Assembly: GCA_937915485.1 (NCBI GenBank)
Contig: CALGII010000015.1
Span: forward strand, 1 to 30,723
Source of the DNA: an uncultured Ignavibacteriota bacterium
Lineage (GTDB): Bacteria > Bacteroidota > Ignavibacteria > Tepidaquicellales > Tepidaquicellaceae
Length of the DNA stretch: 30,723 nt
Direction of reading: 5' to 3'
The position numbers and the translations under genes are program-made. Within the stretch, counting starts at the first letter, position 1. Each line of letters opens with the position of its first letter. Below, one piece after another: positions 8,760-16,736 of the stretch. The notes beneath the pieces are model-generated. The model made no database searches, had not been told where the DNA came from, and was given only the letters and a program-made list of their open reading frames with translations.

Positions 8760-9068
8760 ATGAAAACAGCGATAATAATATTAGGTTTGGTGTTGTTACC
8801 TTCCTTCTTTACTTACGCTCAGGTCACGGATAAAGAAACCGGCAAGGGTAAGGTTGTTTATCTGATTATAAGAAACGTCGAATGCACCGATTGTCAGGGG
8901 CTCGGTTACCTCAATACCGCCACTTTCGATTTCAAGAGAAATGACCCTGCAACTACAAGGTCTGAAAGAAGTACCGGCTCGACAGATATAAGAATTGCAA
9001 GATTAATGTGCCCTTATTGCGGCGGTACGGGGAAAATTGAAATAAGAGAATATAAGCCGAAACTGTAG
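8760..9068 (+). CDS. small secreted protein with paired DnaJ-type CxxCxGxG motifs
   Basis: A 102-residue protein with a signal peptide (MKTAIIILGLVLLPSFFTYA, cleavage after A20). The mature part carries two cysteine pairs of the DnaJ zinc-finger type: CTDCQGLGYL (around residue 45) and CPYCGGTGKI (around 83). Together they could form one four-Cys zinc site, as in DnaJ/HSP40 and BSD2-like proteins. A disordered linker rich in Arg, Ser and Thr lies between them. GGGAG is positioned ahead of the ATG, supporting the start. Function is unknown; a zinc or redox role in the periplasm is an inference. It appears monocistronic, with its own strong terminator. Confidence 0.8.
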   Translation: MKTAIIILGLVLLPSFFTYAQVTDKETGKGKVVYLIIRNVECTDCQGLGYLNTATFDFKRNDPATTRSERSTGSTDIRIARLMCPYCGGTGKIEIREYKPKL

Positions 9069-9095
9069 TTTCTGTTTTTTCAATATCGGTTTTCA

Positions 9096-9141
9096 GGATA
9101 TTATCCGCCTATTTCTCGGAGGATAATATCCGTTTTTTTTT
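9096..9141 (+). terminator. intrinsic terminator of the CxxCxGxG gene
   Basis: GGATATTATCC (9096-9106) pairs perfectly with GGATAATATCC (9121-9131), followed after one base by a run of nine T (9133-9141). It sits 28 bases after the stop codon of the upstream gene. Confidence 0.9.
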
Positions 9142-9220
9142 CTCGTCAGTCATTGATATTGATGTATATTTTTTTAATATTTGGATTATTAAATTTTTTC
9201 TAATAATTTAAGGGGACAAT

Positions 9221-9625
9221 ATGAAAAAACTTTTATTCCTGTTAGCATTTCTTAGCGTAATTTCAATTTTCAGCAGTACTGCTTCGTCTCAAACACTTTA
9301 TTTTTGCGAAGGAGTTGACAAATCAGGTTATCCGATAACCGAAAGCAGCACTTTTAATATCCCCCGCGGAGGCGGATATTTTTATTTCCTCGTCAGACTT
9401 CCTTATGAAGTCGGCTGTAGGTACGTAAGTTATGATATTTACGACGTTTATAGCGACTATTCCGAAAATTATAACACTACTATTACCCAGGACGATATGG
9501 GCGTTGACTGGACCTGGTTCTGGAAAAAAGTTACTTTCTACGAGTCTGGATATTATCACGTTTACGTGCGTGATTGCTATGGAACGACGCTTGCTTCCTC
9601 GTACCTTACTATCAGATTTAAATAG
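9221..9625 (+). CDS. small secreted beta-rich protein of unknown function
   Basis: A 134-residue protein with a Sec signal peptide (MKKLLFLLAFLSVISIFSSTASS, cleavage near S23). The mature 110 residues are rich in Tyr, Phe and Trp with alternating hydrophobic residues (GYFYFLVRLPYEVGCRYVSY, DWTWFWKKVTFYESGYYHVYV), which suggests a compact all-beta sandwich. C29, C67 and C119 could allow one disulphide. AAGGGG lies before the ATG. The protein has the look of a small lineage-specific exported domain; I can give no activity. It is monocistronic, bounded by two terminators. Confidence 0.78.
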   Translation: MKKLLFLLAFLSVISIFSSTASSQTLYFCEGVDKSGYPITESSTFNIPRGGGYFYFLVRLPYEVGCRYVSYDIYDVYSDYSENYNTTITQDDMGVDWTWFWKKVTFYESGYYHVYVRDCYGTTLASSYLTIRFK

Positions 9626-9637
9626 TTTTTATTGATA

Positions 9638-9669
9638 GGCTGCCCGTTCGTTTCGGGCAGCCTTTTTTT
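9638..9669 (+). terminator. strong intrinsic terminator
   Basis: GGCTGCCCG (9638-9646) pairs perfectly with CGGGCAGCC (9654-9662) around a seven-base loop, followed by seven T. It ends the small secreted-protein gene and overlaps the stop of the convergent membrane-protein gene, whose stop codon lies at 9668-9670. Confidence 0.92.
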
Positions 9670-10420
9670 ATGAATGAAATATCGTGACCTTCGTTAAATC
9701 TGCCGGGTCGTATTTAACCTTTATCCTGCTTCCTTTCTTATACTTTGATACCGATGTGGATAGAATCGGGGCTTTTGCCGCCGCGAAAAATTTCGGTCCG
9801 TATTCAGGCGTCACTTCTAGTTCGAATTCTATAAGCGGATTGTCCCCGTTTACTAATATACCTGTTTCGGAATACTTTAGTACTTCCGCGTCTGCTTCCT
9901 TCCCGTTCGCCAGCAGTGACTTGTTCTGTATGTCTATGCTTCTTAGCATTTCCTCCGCTGAATTGCGGTCTAATGATTGATTCCCTTCTGTCAGTATTAC
10001 GACCTTTGTCAAATCGTTCGTTAGATATTTCACGTACAGGCTGTCGCCTGCGTTTGGCATGTTAACTCTCGAAAACAGGTGTGATGTCCGGACTTCGAAC
10101 GCAGGCATGCTCTCGGGCATTACTCTCAACCGCAGGCTGACGTTGTAGTAAATATTGTTTATCGTCATGCCCGTATCTTTTATCTCGAGTATTTCCGCCT
10201 TGGCTGTGATTCCGTTTTGAAGTATCTTCTTCTCTTTTCCCGATGTCTTGAATACTGTCTTGTTGAAAAATATCATCGGTATTAATACGGCGGCAACGAC
10301 TATTATTACGTATCCCAATGGTCCGACTATCCCTTCGGACATCAGATACATTCCGAGAATTACTGCCGCGGCAATAAGAAAAAAATAAAGGAAGAACATT
10401 GTTAGAAATCTTCCGACCAT
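9668..10420 (-). CDS. membrane protein with two tandem beta domains
   Basis: A 250-residue protein. Two transmembrane helices (about residues 5-27 and 32-52) precede two related soluble domains at about 65-145 and 165-250. Both domains read alike: ILQNGITAKAEILEIKDTG against LLANGKEADAEVLKYSETG, and LYVKYLTNDLTKVVIL against IKVKYDPADLTKVTIF. This is the repeated pattern of small 'DUF3592-like' beta domains found after membrane anchors, and is best explained by internal duplication. No enzyme motif is visible. The domains would face the periplasm or cytoplasm depending on topology. It starts three bases after the mtnA stop codon, so it is almost certainly co-transcribed with mtnA, though no functional link is known. 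Confidence 0.75.
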   Translation of the reverse strand: MVGRFLTMFFLYFFLIAAAVILGMYLMSEGIVGPLGYVIIVVAAVLIPMIFFNKTVFKTSGKEKKILQNGITAKAEILEIKDTGMTINNIYYNVSLRLRVMPESMPAFEVRTSHLFSRVNMPNAGDSLYVKYLTNDLTKVVILTEGNQSLDRNSAEEMLRSIDIQNKSLLANGKEADAEVLKYSETGILVNGDNPLIEFELEVTPEYGPKFFAAAKAPILSTSVSKYKKGSRIKVKYDPADLTKVTIFHS

Positions 10421-10423
10421 GAT

Positions 10424-11521
10424 TTATTTTTTAATTTTTAGAATGCTTCTTTTGTCCGGCTTGATAATGCCTCTTTCAGTGATTATTCCGGTTATTAGCC
10501 TTGAAGGTGTTATGTCAAAGCCGTAATTCTTTATCCGGCTCCCGGGTGAACATAATTCAATCTTGCTCCTTCCTCTCCGCGCATACCTTACTTCGTCTTC
10601 GTCCCTCTCCTCGATGACTATGCCGTCAAAACCGTTCTTCTTCGTTACGTCTATAGTCGATAGTGGAGCGCAAACATAAAATGGTATCCCGTTATCATAT
10701 GCCGCCAGTGCCGTCTTGTACGTGCCGACTTTATTGCACGCGTCTCCGTTAAGCGAGATTCTGTCCGCTCCGACGAGCGCGATGTCAACATCGCCTTTCT
10801 GCATCACGTAACCGCCCGCATTATCGGTTATGATAGTGTGAGGTATTCCCATTTGATTTAATTCAAACGCCGTTAACTTCGCTCCCTGATTTCGCGGTCT
10901 CGTTTCTTCAACCCATACGTGCACGGGCAATTTCGATTCCGCGGACAGGTAAACGGGAGCCGTTGCTGTACCGTAGTCAATGCACGCTAACCAGCCCGCG
11001 TTGCAGTGAGTAAGTATGTTTACTCTCTCACCCCGCTTTTTTCTGTATATGTCCGTTATCAGTTTCTTGCCGTGCATTCCTATCCTTCGGCAGTTTTTGA
11101 CGTCGTTATCTGCTAATCTGCGAACCGTCCTTAATGCAGCTCCGGTTTTTTTATCGATATTATTGTATCTGCTTATCGAGTCTAGAACAACACGCATCGC
11201 CCATTCCGGATTGATGGATGTCGGCCTCGCTGAAAGCAGCATCTCGAATCGCTTCTTTAGAAATTCTTCGGTTCTCTTGTGGGATAATCCCTTCTCCTTT
11301 GCCTCATCGCACGCCAGATATATCCCGTATGCTGACGCTATGCCCAGCAGTGGCGCGCCCCGTACGCTCATCTTCCTTATTGCGGTGTAAACATCGCGGG
11401 ATGTTTTCATTCTGATTACGTTCAACGAAAATGGAAGTGCGTTCTGGTCTATTGCGAACACTGAAGCGTATTCCCGGCTGTCGTCCCATATCGTCCTATA
11501 TCTCTTGTTCCCGATTCTCAT
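10424..11521 (-). CDS. mtnA: S-methyl-5-thioribose-1-phosphate isomerase
   Basis: A 365-residue enzyme of the eIF2B-related isomerase family. It converts methylthioribose-1-phosphate to methylthioribulose-1-phosphate in the methionine salvage pathway. Family landmarks: MSVRGAPLLGIASAYG (52-66), the catalytic cysteine C173 in ILTHCNAGW, VWVEETRPRNQGA, TDNAGGYVM, and the catalytic Asp D253 in ALVGADRISLNGD. The C-terminal FDITPSRLITGIITERG is also standard. Length is normal. No other methionine-salvage gene (mtnB, mtnD, mtnP and so on) is nearby; the only operon partner is the membrane protein directly downstream. A ribose-1,5-bisphosphate isomerase role is known for some relatives but is less likely here. 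Confidence 0.93.
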   Translation of the reverse strand: MRIGNKRYRTIWDDSREYASVFAIDQNALPFSLNVIRMKTSRDVYTAIRKMSVRGAPLLGIASAYGIYLACDEAKEKGLSHKRTEEFLKKRFEMLLSARPTSINPEWAMRVVLDSISRYNNIDKKTGAALRTVRRLADNDVKNCRRIGMHGKKLITDIYRKKRGERVNILTHCNAGWLACIDYGTATAPVYLSAESKLPVHVWVEETRPRNQGAKLTAFELNQMGIPHTIITDNAGGYVMQKGDVDIALVGADRISLNGDACNKVGTYKTALAAYDNGIPFYVCAPLSTIDVTKKNGFDGIVIEERDEDEVRYARRGRSKIELCSPGSRIKNYGFDITPSRLITGIITERGIIKPDKRSILKIKK

Positions 11522-11792
11522 TCTTTAAAATACGAATTTTTATGATTATTAAAAATTTTTAAAAAATTTTATTTTTCGGGAATTTTTATTGAACCCTTTG
11601 TTGTTATACTATCAAACAGTAAATGATTTTTACCTACCTATACTTTCACTCCTTATAAATGAGGTAGATGAGGAGGGCTGACGGGGAAACAGCCCTCCTA
11701 CTTTTTTATACCCGCGGTTCTTTTTGACGCCTTAACCTGCCTATAAAATTATTTATATTTCAATATAATTTATAATATTATAGATTGTTTTA
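11522..11792. other. divergent intergenic region with an orphan + strand terminator
   Basis: 271 bases separate mtnA (minus) from the PAS kinase gene (plus). The region is AT-rich and holds one strong terminator-like hairpin at 11671-11707. There is no plus-strand gene between mtnA and that hairpin, so it may end a short non-coding or leader transcript; a TATACT box lies at 11605-11610. No tRNA or recognisable riboswitch is seen. Confidence 0.5.
11671..11707 (+). terminator. orphan intrinsic terminator upstream of the kinase gene
   Basis: AGGAGGGCTG (11671-11680) pairs perfectly with CAGCCCTCCT (11690-11699) around a nine-base loop, followed by six T (11702-11707). Orientation is plus by its T run. 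It stands about 86 bases before the PAS kinase start, with no plus-strand gene ahead of it. Confidence 0.8.
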
Positions 11793-14597
11793 ATGAACCC
11801 GGTATCTTCAAATCAGTTTATTGGCATGTCTTTCGTCCCCTATATCATTGTAAATAGGGATACGGAAATTATCTATATATCTCCCGATACTTCTTCGCAT
11901 ATAAATACTCAGGTCGGTTTTAATATTCAAATCGGAATGTCGCTTCTTGATTTCGTGCCTGCTTACAACTTGGAATCGATGAAATCCGCTCTCGATGAGT
12001 CCTTCTTCGGAAATCCGGTTAAAAGAGATTTTCAGTTTGCCTTGGGCAAAAATGAAACAAGATATTTTGAATGTATCTTCATGCCGAATTTTAATGTTGA
12101 CCACTCCGTTAATTCCGTGTCTCTGAGTTTCTTCAGAATTACAGGCTTCGAAAAAATTCTGTGGGATTTGCAGACGAGTGAAGAAAGATACGGCAGCCTC
12201 GTCGGACTGCAGACTAATCTGCTCCTTAGAATTGACGGCGGTTTCAATATTACTTATGTGAATGATGCGTGCTCTGATTTTATAGGCGTTAGCCGTGAAG
12301 AACTGTTCGGCGTCAATATTTTCACGATGGTTTATCCCGATGACCTTCAACACGTTAAAGAAAGAAGTTATAACTTTATGAGGTCCCAAACTCGGGATGA
12401 CATCGAGTTCAGAGTCGTGACGAAAAACGGCGTTAAATGGCTTCACCTTGAAAGCGTCGGTATAAGAAACGATGACGGATCTATTAAAGAAGTACAGGCA
12501 ATCGGACGCGATATTACCGAAACAAGAAATACACTCGAAGAACTTATTCATACGAAATACCGGTTTGGTGCGATTCTCAGCAACTTTTCAAATCTTATAC
12601 TCTACGAAGCGGGCAGAGACGATAGTTTCATCTCGACACGCGTGCGTGACTTGCTCGGTTACGATGTTTCTGAACTTAAAAGAAGCAACTTTGTCGAAAA
12701 TGTTATATTCAGTGAGGATACGGAAAAATATTTTGAAGCGTTCAACAAATGGAAAGAGAAAGACGATTCCGGTATGTTCAAACGAAATTTCAGATGCGTA
12801 AAGTCAAACGGTGAACTCATCTGGGTCGAAAATCTCCTCACGAAAGCGCAGGATTCAAAGGGTGTCTTCTATTGCGGCGTGCTTCAGGATATTACCGAAA
12901 GAATTAAATCGGAAAACAGAACCGTAAGAAATGAAGCGCTTCTGAGGATTATGACAGAAAGTGCCAGATTCGGATATTATATCGTGAATTATAATACCGA
13001 CGATGTTGTATATATAAATACTCGATTCTGTGAATTGTGGGGCATCGATTCAAAACTTGCTGGAAATTATGAGAATAATCTGAAAAATTCCTATGTCAGA
13101 GACCTTTGTTCTGAGAAAGCCGCCGATACCGAAAAGTTTATTGAAAATGCGATGTTCTTCAGAATTCCCGGAAATGATATCGCCTTTGAAGACGAAATGC
13201 CGCTTAAAAATGGTAAGGTGCTCCGCAGGTTTTCGACTTTGCTTACTGACGCGGATAATAAATACATCGGAAGGTTTTTTCTCATTGAAGACATAACAGA
13301 TAAAATACTTTATGAGAAAACAATTAAATCCCAGAAGGACTACGGCATAATTATTGAAGAGGCGGTTGCGGGAATCATTATTTCGAATACTTTCGGCAGC
13401 ATTATTAGCGCGAATAAAACTATTCGCGGTATTCTCGGTTATGACGAAAATGAAATGACTGGATTGAATCTCATCGATTTGTTCTATGAAAAAGATTTAA
13501 CCGGCGATCCATTTAAATTTACGGAAATTATTGAAGGCAAAACTGTTCTGATGAAGGCGTATTTCAGGAGAAAAGACGGTAACTGCGTATTCCTCGAAGG
13601 GAATGCCAAACTCCTTCCAAATCACCTCGTTCAGGCTATTGTTTGGGAAAGAAAAGATAACGATGCTGCCGCTCTTGTCGAACAGGGCACTAATATTTTT
13701 TCGAGCCTGATTTCCAAAGTCGAAGCGTTCAGGCACGGCGAGAACTCCCTTATGTGCCTTAACAGAATATCCCTCTTCCTTAAAAATAAAGATTATCTCG
13801 AAACCGCGCGTAATGGCGGCGACGATAAAGAGGGCGGACTTCTTAGAAAGAGATTCGAGGGACTTCTTTCCGAGTATATCGAAATTGTGTACCCCCAACT
13901 TGAATTCATATCCGCTCATCTCAACGTGATTCTCAATGAAATGCCGAAAGTATCCGTTTATAACGACATCAGCGCAGCGAATGAAAAATTAATGACAAAC
14001 TCCAGAATTCTTAAAAATAAACTCGTCGAATTGAGAATTACTTCGCGTTATGAAAGCGGTGCGATGCTGAAATCTGCTGAAATCATTGAACATGTCAGAG
14101 CCTGTATCACCGGCATTAAACAAATTGGAAAAAATCTCGAAGAAAATTTTATTACCGATGTAAATCGTGTGCTTGAATCCGTTCGCGAAAAGCGTGCGCT
14201 TGAAAACCCCGGCGTATCTCTGAATTATATCTGCAGTGCTGAGGTAACCCGAGCAGTCTTCAATGAAGTGGAATTGAGAGAAATCGCCGATATACTCATA
14301 AATAACTCCGTTGAAGCGTTTGCCGGTTTGAATAACACGGAACGGAAAAAAAGCATTAATATGGAACTGAAGGTTAATGACGGTTTGATTGTCTTAACGT
14401 ATTCCGATAACGGACCGGGGTTCTCTGAAAGAATTAAAAAACAGATTTTCGGCAGGGGAATATCCACGAAAGGCATTAACAGGGGCTTTGGATTGTATTA
14501 CGCGAAGAACATAATCGGAAAATACGGCGGCGATATCGCGCTTGATAATGATTCCCGTGAAGGCACTAGATTCCTTATCTCATTTATTTTAGTATAG
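11793..14597 (+). CDS. multi-PAS sensor histidine kinase (soluble)
   Basis: A 934-residue cytoplasmic sensor with no membrane segment. About five PAS modules lie in tandem: roughly residues 5-120, 128-247, 250-370, 375-500 and 510-625. Several end in the typical DIT(E/D)R-type boundary (GRDITETR, LQDITERI, IEDITDKI). A helical region (about 630-760) precedes a clear HATPase domain with the N box at INNSVEAF (N837-N838), G1 box D872-N873-G874 (YSDNGPGF), and a G2 region STKGINRGFGLYYAKNI. A standard H box (such as SHELRTP) is not visible. H648 in FRHGENSL, reminiscent of SpoOB-type RHD motifs, and H709 in ISAHLNVIL are candidates. The response-regulator gene starts two bases after the stop codon and is its obvious partner. 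Confidence 0.88.
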   Translation: MNPVSSNQFIGMSFVPYIIVNRDTEIIYISPDTSSHINTQVGFNIQIGMSLLDFVPAYNLESMKSALDESFFGNPVKRDFQFALGKNETRYFECIFMPNFNVDHSVNSVSLSFFRITGFEKILWDLQTSEERYGSLVGLQTNLLLRIDGGFNITYVNDACSDFIGVSREELFGVNIFTMVYPDDLQHVKERSYNFMRSQTRDDIEFRVVTKNGVKWLHLESVGIRNDDGSIKEVQAIGRDITETRNTLEELIHTKYRFGAILSNFSNLILYEAGRDDSFISTRVRDLLGYDVSELKRSNFVENVIFSEDTEKYFEAFNKWKEKDDSGMFKRNFRCVKSNGELIWVENLLTKAQDSKGVFYCGVLQDITERIKSENRTVRNEALLRIMTESARFGYYIVNYNTDDVVYINTRFCELWGIDSKLAGNYENNLKNSYVRDLCSEKAADTEKFIENAMFFRIPGNDIAFEDEMPLKNGKVLRRFSTLLTDADNKYIGRFFLIEDITDKILYEKTIKSQKDYGIIIEEAVAGIIISNTFGSIISANKTIRGILGYDENEMTGLNLIDLFYEKDLTGDPFKFTEIIEGKTVLMKAYFRRKDGNCVFLEGNAKLLPNHLVQAIVWERKDNDAAALVEQGTNIFSSLISKVEAFRHGENSLMCLNRISLFLKNKDYLETARNGGDDKEGGLLRKRFEGLLSEYIEIVYPQLEFISAHLNVILNEMPKVSVYNDISAANEKLMTNSRILKNKLVELRITSRYESGAMLKSAEIIEHVRACITGIKQIGKNLEENFITDVNRVLESVREKRALENPGVSLNYICSAEVTRAVFNEVELREIADILINNSVEAFAGLNNTERKKSINMELKVNDGLIVLTYSDNGPGFSERIKKQIFGRGISTKGINRGFGLYYAKNIIGKYGGDIALDNDSREGTRFLISFILV

Positions 14598-14599
14598 TT

Positions 14600-15979
14600 A
14601 TGAGTAAACATAAATTATTAATAATCGACGACAGCAGGGAATTTACTGAAGATCTAACCCTTATGCTCGGCGATAAATATGATATTCTTACCGCTGAAAC
14701 GGCCGAGGTTGGTCTCCGGATTGTGAAAAACACTCTCGTGTCCGTCCTGCTCCTTGATCTTCAACTGCCCGATATCCACGGTCTAGAAGTTCTTGAGAAA
14801 ATCCACAACGACATCGACCCGTATCTGCCCGTTATCGTCGTTACAGAATATGATGACATGGAGCACGTCGTTAAAGCTATGAAACTCGGCGCTCACGATT
14901 TTCTCTCCAAAGATTTCAATATGGATTTCCTTAACGGAAAAATCGAACAGGCTCTCAATCAGAAGAAACTGCAGGTCAGAATCTCCGGGCTGATGGGAAA
15001 CCACGTTCTTACAGATGATACTTTTGTCTATGCGAGCGAAGTTATGAAGAAAATCAGTTACGAAATCTCAAGACTCGCGAATCTTAACGTCGATGTTCTG
15101 CTCTGCGGTGAAACTGGCGTAGGCAAGGATATGGCGGCAGCGCAGATTTTTCTGCGTAGCAAAAGAAAAGATAAACCCTTTATCCCCGTCCCGATAAGGA
15201 CTCTCAGCGAAACACTGCTCGAGTCCGAATTGTTCGGTCACGAGAAAGGCTCTTTTACGGGCGCTGATAGGATGAAACCCGGCAAGTTCGAATCCGCAAA
15301 CCAGGGATTCGTTTACATTCCCGAAATATCGAATCTGCAGGAGTCAATACAACTGAAACTCCTTCACTTCATGCAGTATAAATCAATTACACGCGTCGGA
15401 CACGATATGAGAAAAGGCGAAATCAAACTCGACGTGAGAGTTATTATGGCGACGAATGAGAATTTGGAGACCCTCGTGAAAGATGGTAGGCTAAGAGAAG
15501 ATTTCTATTACAGAATCTCGGGCGTGCGGCTTAATATCCCTCCGCTAAGAGAACGAAAAGAGGACATCATCCCTCTCGCGAATTACTTCCTTGAAAAGTA
15601 TTCTGCCGAATTCGGAAAGCAGGGCTTGAGTTTCAACGAACAGGTGAGAAAAGCATTCCTCGATTATGAATGGAAAGGGAATGTGCGCGAACTCTCGAAC
15701 GCCGTTAAAAACGCTCTCATATATTCCGTTAATCCGGAACTCTCCGTAAAGGATTTTCCTGATTTTACGGGAAGAACTTCTGTCACGGATATAATCGCGG
15801 CGGAACAGCAAAACGACTACCTCGTTGATTATAGAGAATATGATTATAATACTAAAAAGTATTACTTTGAATCACTCTTGAAATACTGCGGCGGGAAAGT
15901 CTCCGGTGCTTCAAAAATTGCTGGTCTCTCTCCGCAGGGATTCCGAAAAATCTTGAAACAATTGGGTATCAATTATTAA
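14600..15979 (+). CDS. NtrC-type sigma-54-dependent response regulator with altered Walker B
   Basis: A 459-residue protein in three parts. The receiver (1-120) has acidic D10-D11, phosphoacceptor D53 (LLLDLQLPD), T82 and K104. The AAA+ sigma-54 domain (about 140-375) has Walker A GETGVGKD (170-177), the sigma-54 loop GSFTGA (217-222), and the arginine-finger stretch LREDFYYRI (R299, R305) with PPLRERKEDI. A Fis-type helix-turn-helix closes the protein (YYFESLLKYCGGKVSGASKI to 459). The Walker B site, normally LDEI, reads IPEI with P241 in place of the magnesium-binding Asp, and the usual VNC before it is VPIR. ATPase activity may therefore be altered. It would read the signal of the upstream PAS kinase and act at sigma-54 promoters. 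Confidence 0.9.
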   Translation: MSKHKLLIIDDSREFTEDLTLMLGDKYDILTAETAEVGLRIVKNTLVSVLLLDLQLPDIHGLEVLEKIHNDIDPYLPVIVVTEYDDMEHVVKAMKLGAHDFLSKDFNMDFLNGKIEQALNQKKLQVRISGLMGNHVLTDDTFVYASEVMKKISYEISRLANLNVDVLLCGETGVGKDMAAAQIFLRSKRKDKPFIPVPIRTLSETLLESELFGHEKGSFTGADRMKPGKFESANQGFVYIPEISNLQESIQLKLLHFMQYKSITRVGHDMRKGEIKLDVRVIMATNENLETLVKDGRLREDFYYRISGVRLNIPPLRERKEDIIPLANYFLEKYSAEFGKQGLSFNEQVRKAFLDYEWKGNVRELSNAVKNALIYSVNPELSVKDFPDFTGRTSVTDIIAAEQQNDYLVDYREYDYNTKKYYFESLLKYCGGKVSGASKIAGLSPQGFRKILKQLGINY

Positions 15980-16017
15980 ATTATATGAACGTAATTTTAT
16001 AAACTAATTATATCACC

Positions 16018-16626
16018 GTGAAAAAACTAATACTGCTTGTTTTATTTGCATTCGCTTTGTCCTCTTGCTCGTCGATAAAAGATGCGGTTACGAACGCCGA
16101 AAGATTGCAGTGGAAACTTGGCAGCGTTTCCGGTATGAGTGTCGCCGGAATTAATCTGTCGGGTGTTTCCGGCTTCTCGAATATAAATCCGCTCGATATA
16201 GTAAAAATAACTTCCGCGTTCAGTTCGGGACAATTACCTGCTAATTTCACCCTTAACCTGCTCGCGAAGAATCCCGAAGGCAGCGGGGGAAGCCCGAATT
16301 CAAGCGACGCTATTAGAGCCCTTAACTGGAGACTGCTTATCGATAACGTCGAAACTATTAAAGGCGATATTTCAAGCCCCATTACTATCCCCGGCGTCGG
16401 ACAGACTGCGACTATCCCGCTGAGCATGTCGGTTGACCTGCTTCAGTTCTTCAAAAATCAGGGACTGCAAAGCCTCGTCGGCCTCGCTCTCGGTATCGGC
16501 GGCTCCAATGGCTCGCCTGCAAGACTGAGTTTGAAGATTAAACCCACTGTTGACACTTTTCTCGGCCCCTTCACTTACCCCGGTGAAATTACTATCATCG
16601 ATAAGGAATTCAGAGGCCGTAATTAA
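16018..16626 (+). CDS. LEA type-2 family lipoprotein
   Basis: A 202-residue predicted lipoprotein. Residues 1-16 form the signal peptide with lipobox LSSC, so C17 would be lipidated. The mature part resembles LEA14/WHy-type domains of exported bacterial proteins: FTLNLLAKNPEG, followed by ALNWRLLIDNVETIKGDI and ITIPGVGQTATIPLSMSVDL. Such domains form a beta sandwich and have no firm enzymatic role; stress or envelope protection is often proposed. The start is GTG at 16018, required to keep the signal peptide; no Shine-Dalgarno site is obvious. It lies between the kinase/regulator operon and tig and has its own terminator, so it is probably monocistronic. Confidence 0.82.
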   Translation: MKKLILLVLFAFALSSCSSIKDAVTNAERLQWKLGSVSGMSVAGINLSGVSGFSNINPLDIVKITSAFSSGQLPANFTLNLLAKNPEGSGGSPNSSDAIRALNWRLLIDNVETIKGDISSPITIPGVGQTATIPLSMSVDLLQFFKNQGLQSLVGLALGIGGSNGSPARLSLKIKPTVDTFLGPFTYPGEITIIDKEFRGRN

Positions 16627-16637
16627 ATTTTTGCCCC

Positions 16638-16673
16638 GGATTCCCGCTCATTTCGGCGGGAATCCGCTTTTTT
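16638..16673 (+). terminator. intrinsic terminator after the lipoprotein gene
   Basis: GGATTCCCGC (16638-16647) pairs perfectly with GCGGGAATCC (16656-16665) around an eight-base loop, followed by GC and six T. It separates the lipoprotein gene from tig. Confidence 0.92.
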
Positions 16674-16736
16674 ACTGCATTGTTTATCCTTTTCGGATTG
16701 AGTATCTTACCTTTTTTCAAATAAAATTTCCAAAAA

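Noticed and set aside
8636..8833. 65-codon plus-strand frame between cutC and the CxxCxGxG gene
   Set aside because: It overlaps the signal peptide of the better-supported gene at 8760, which has a ribosome site and a clear family pattern.
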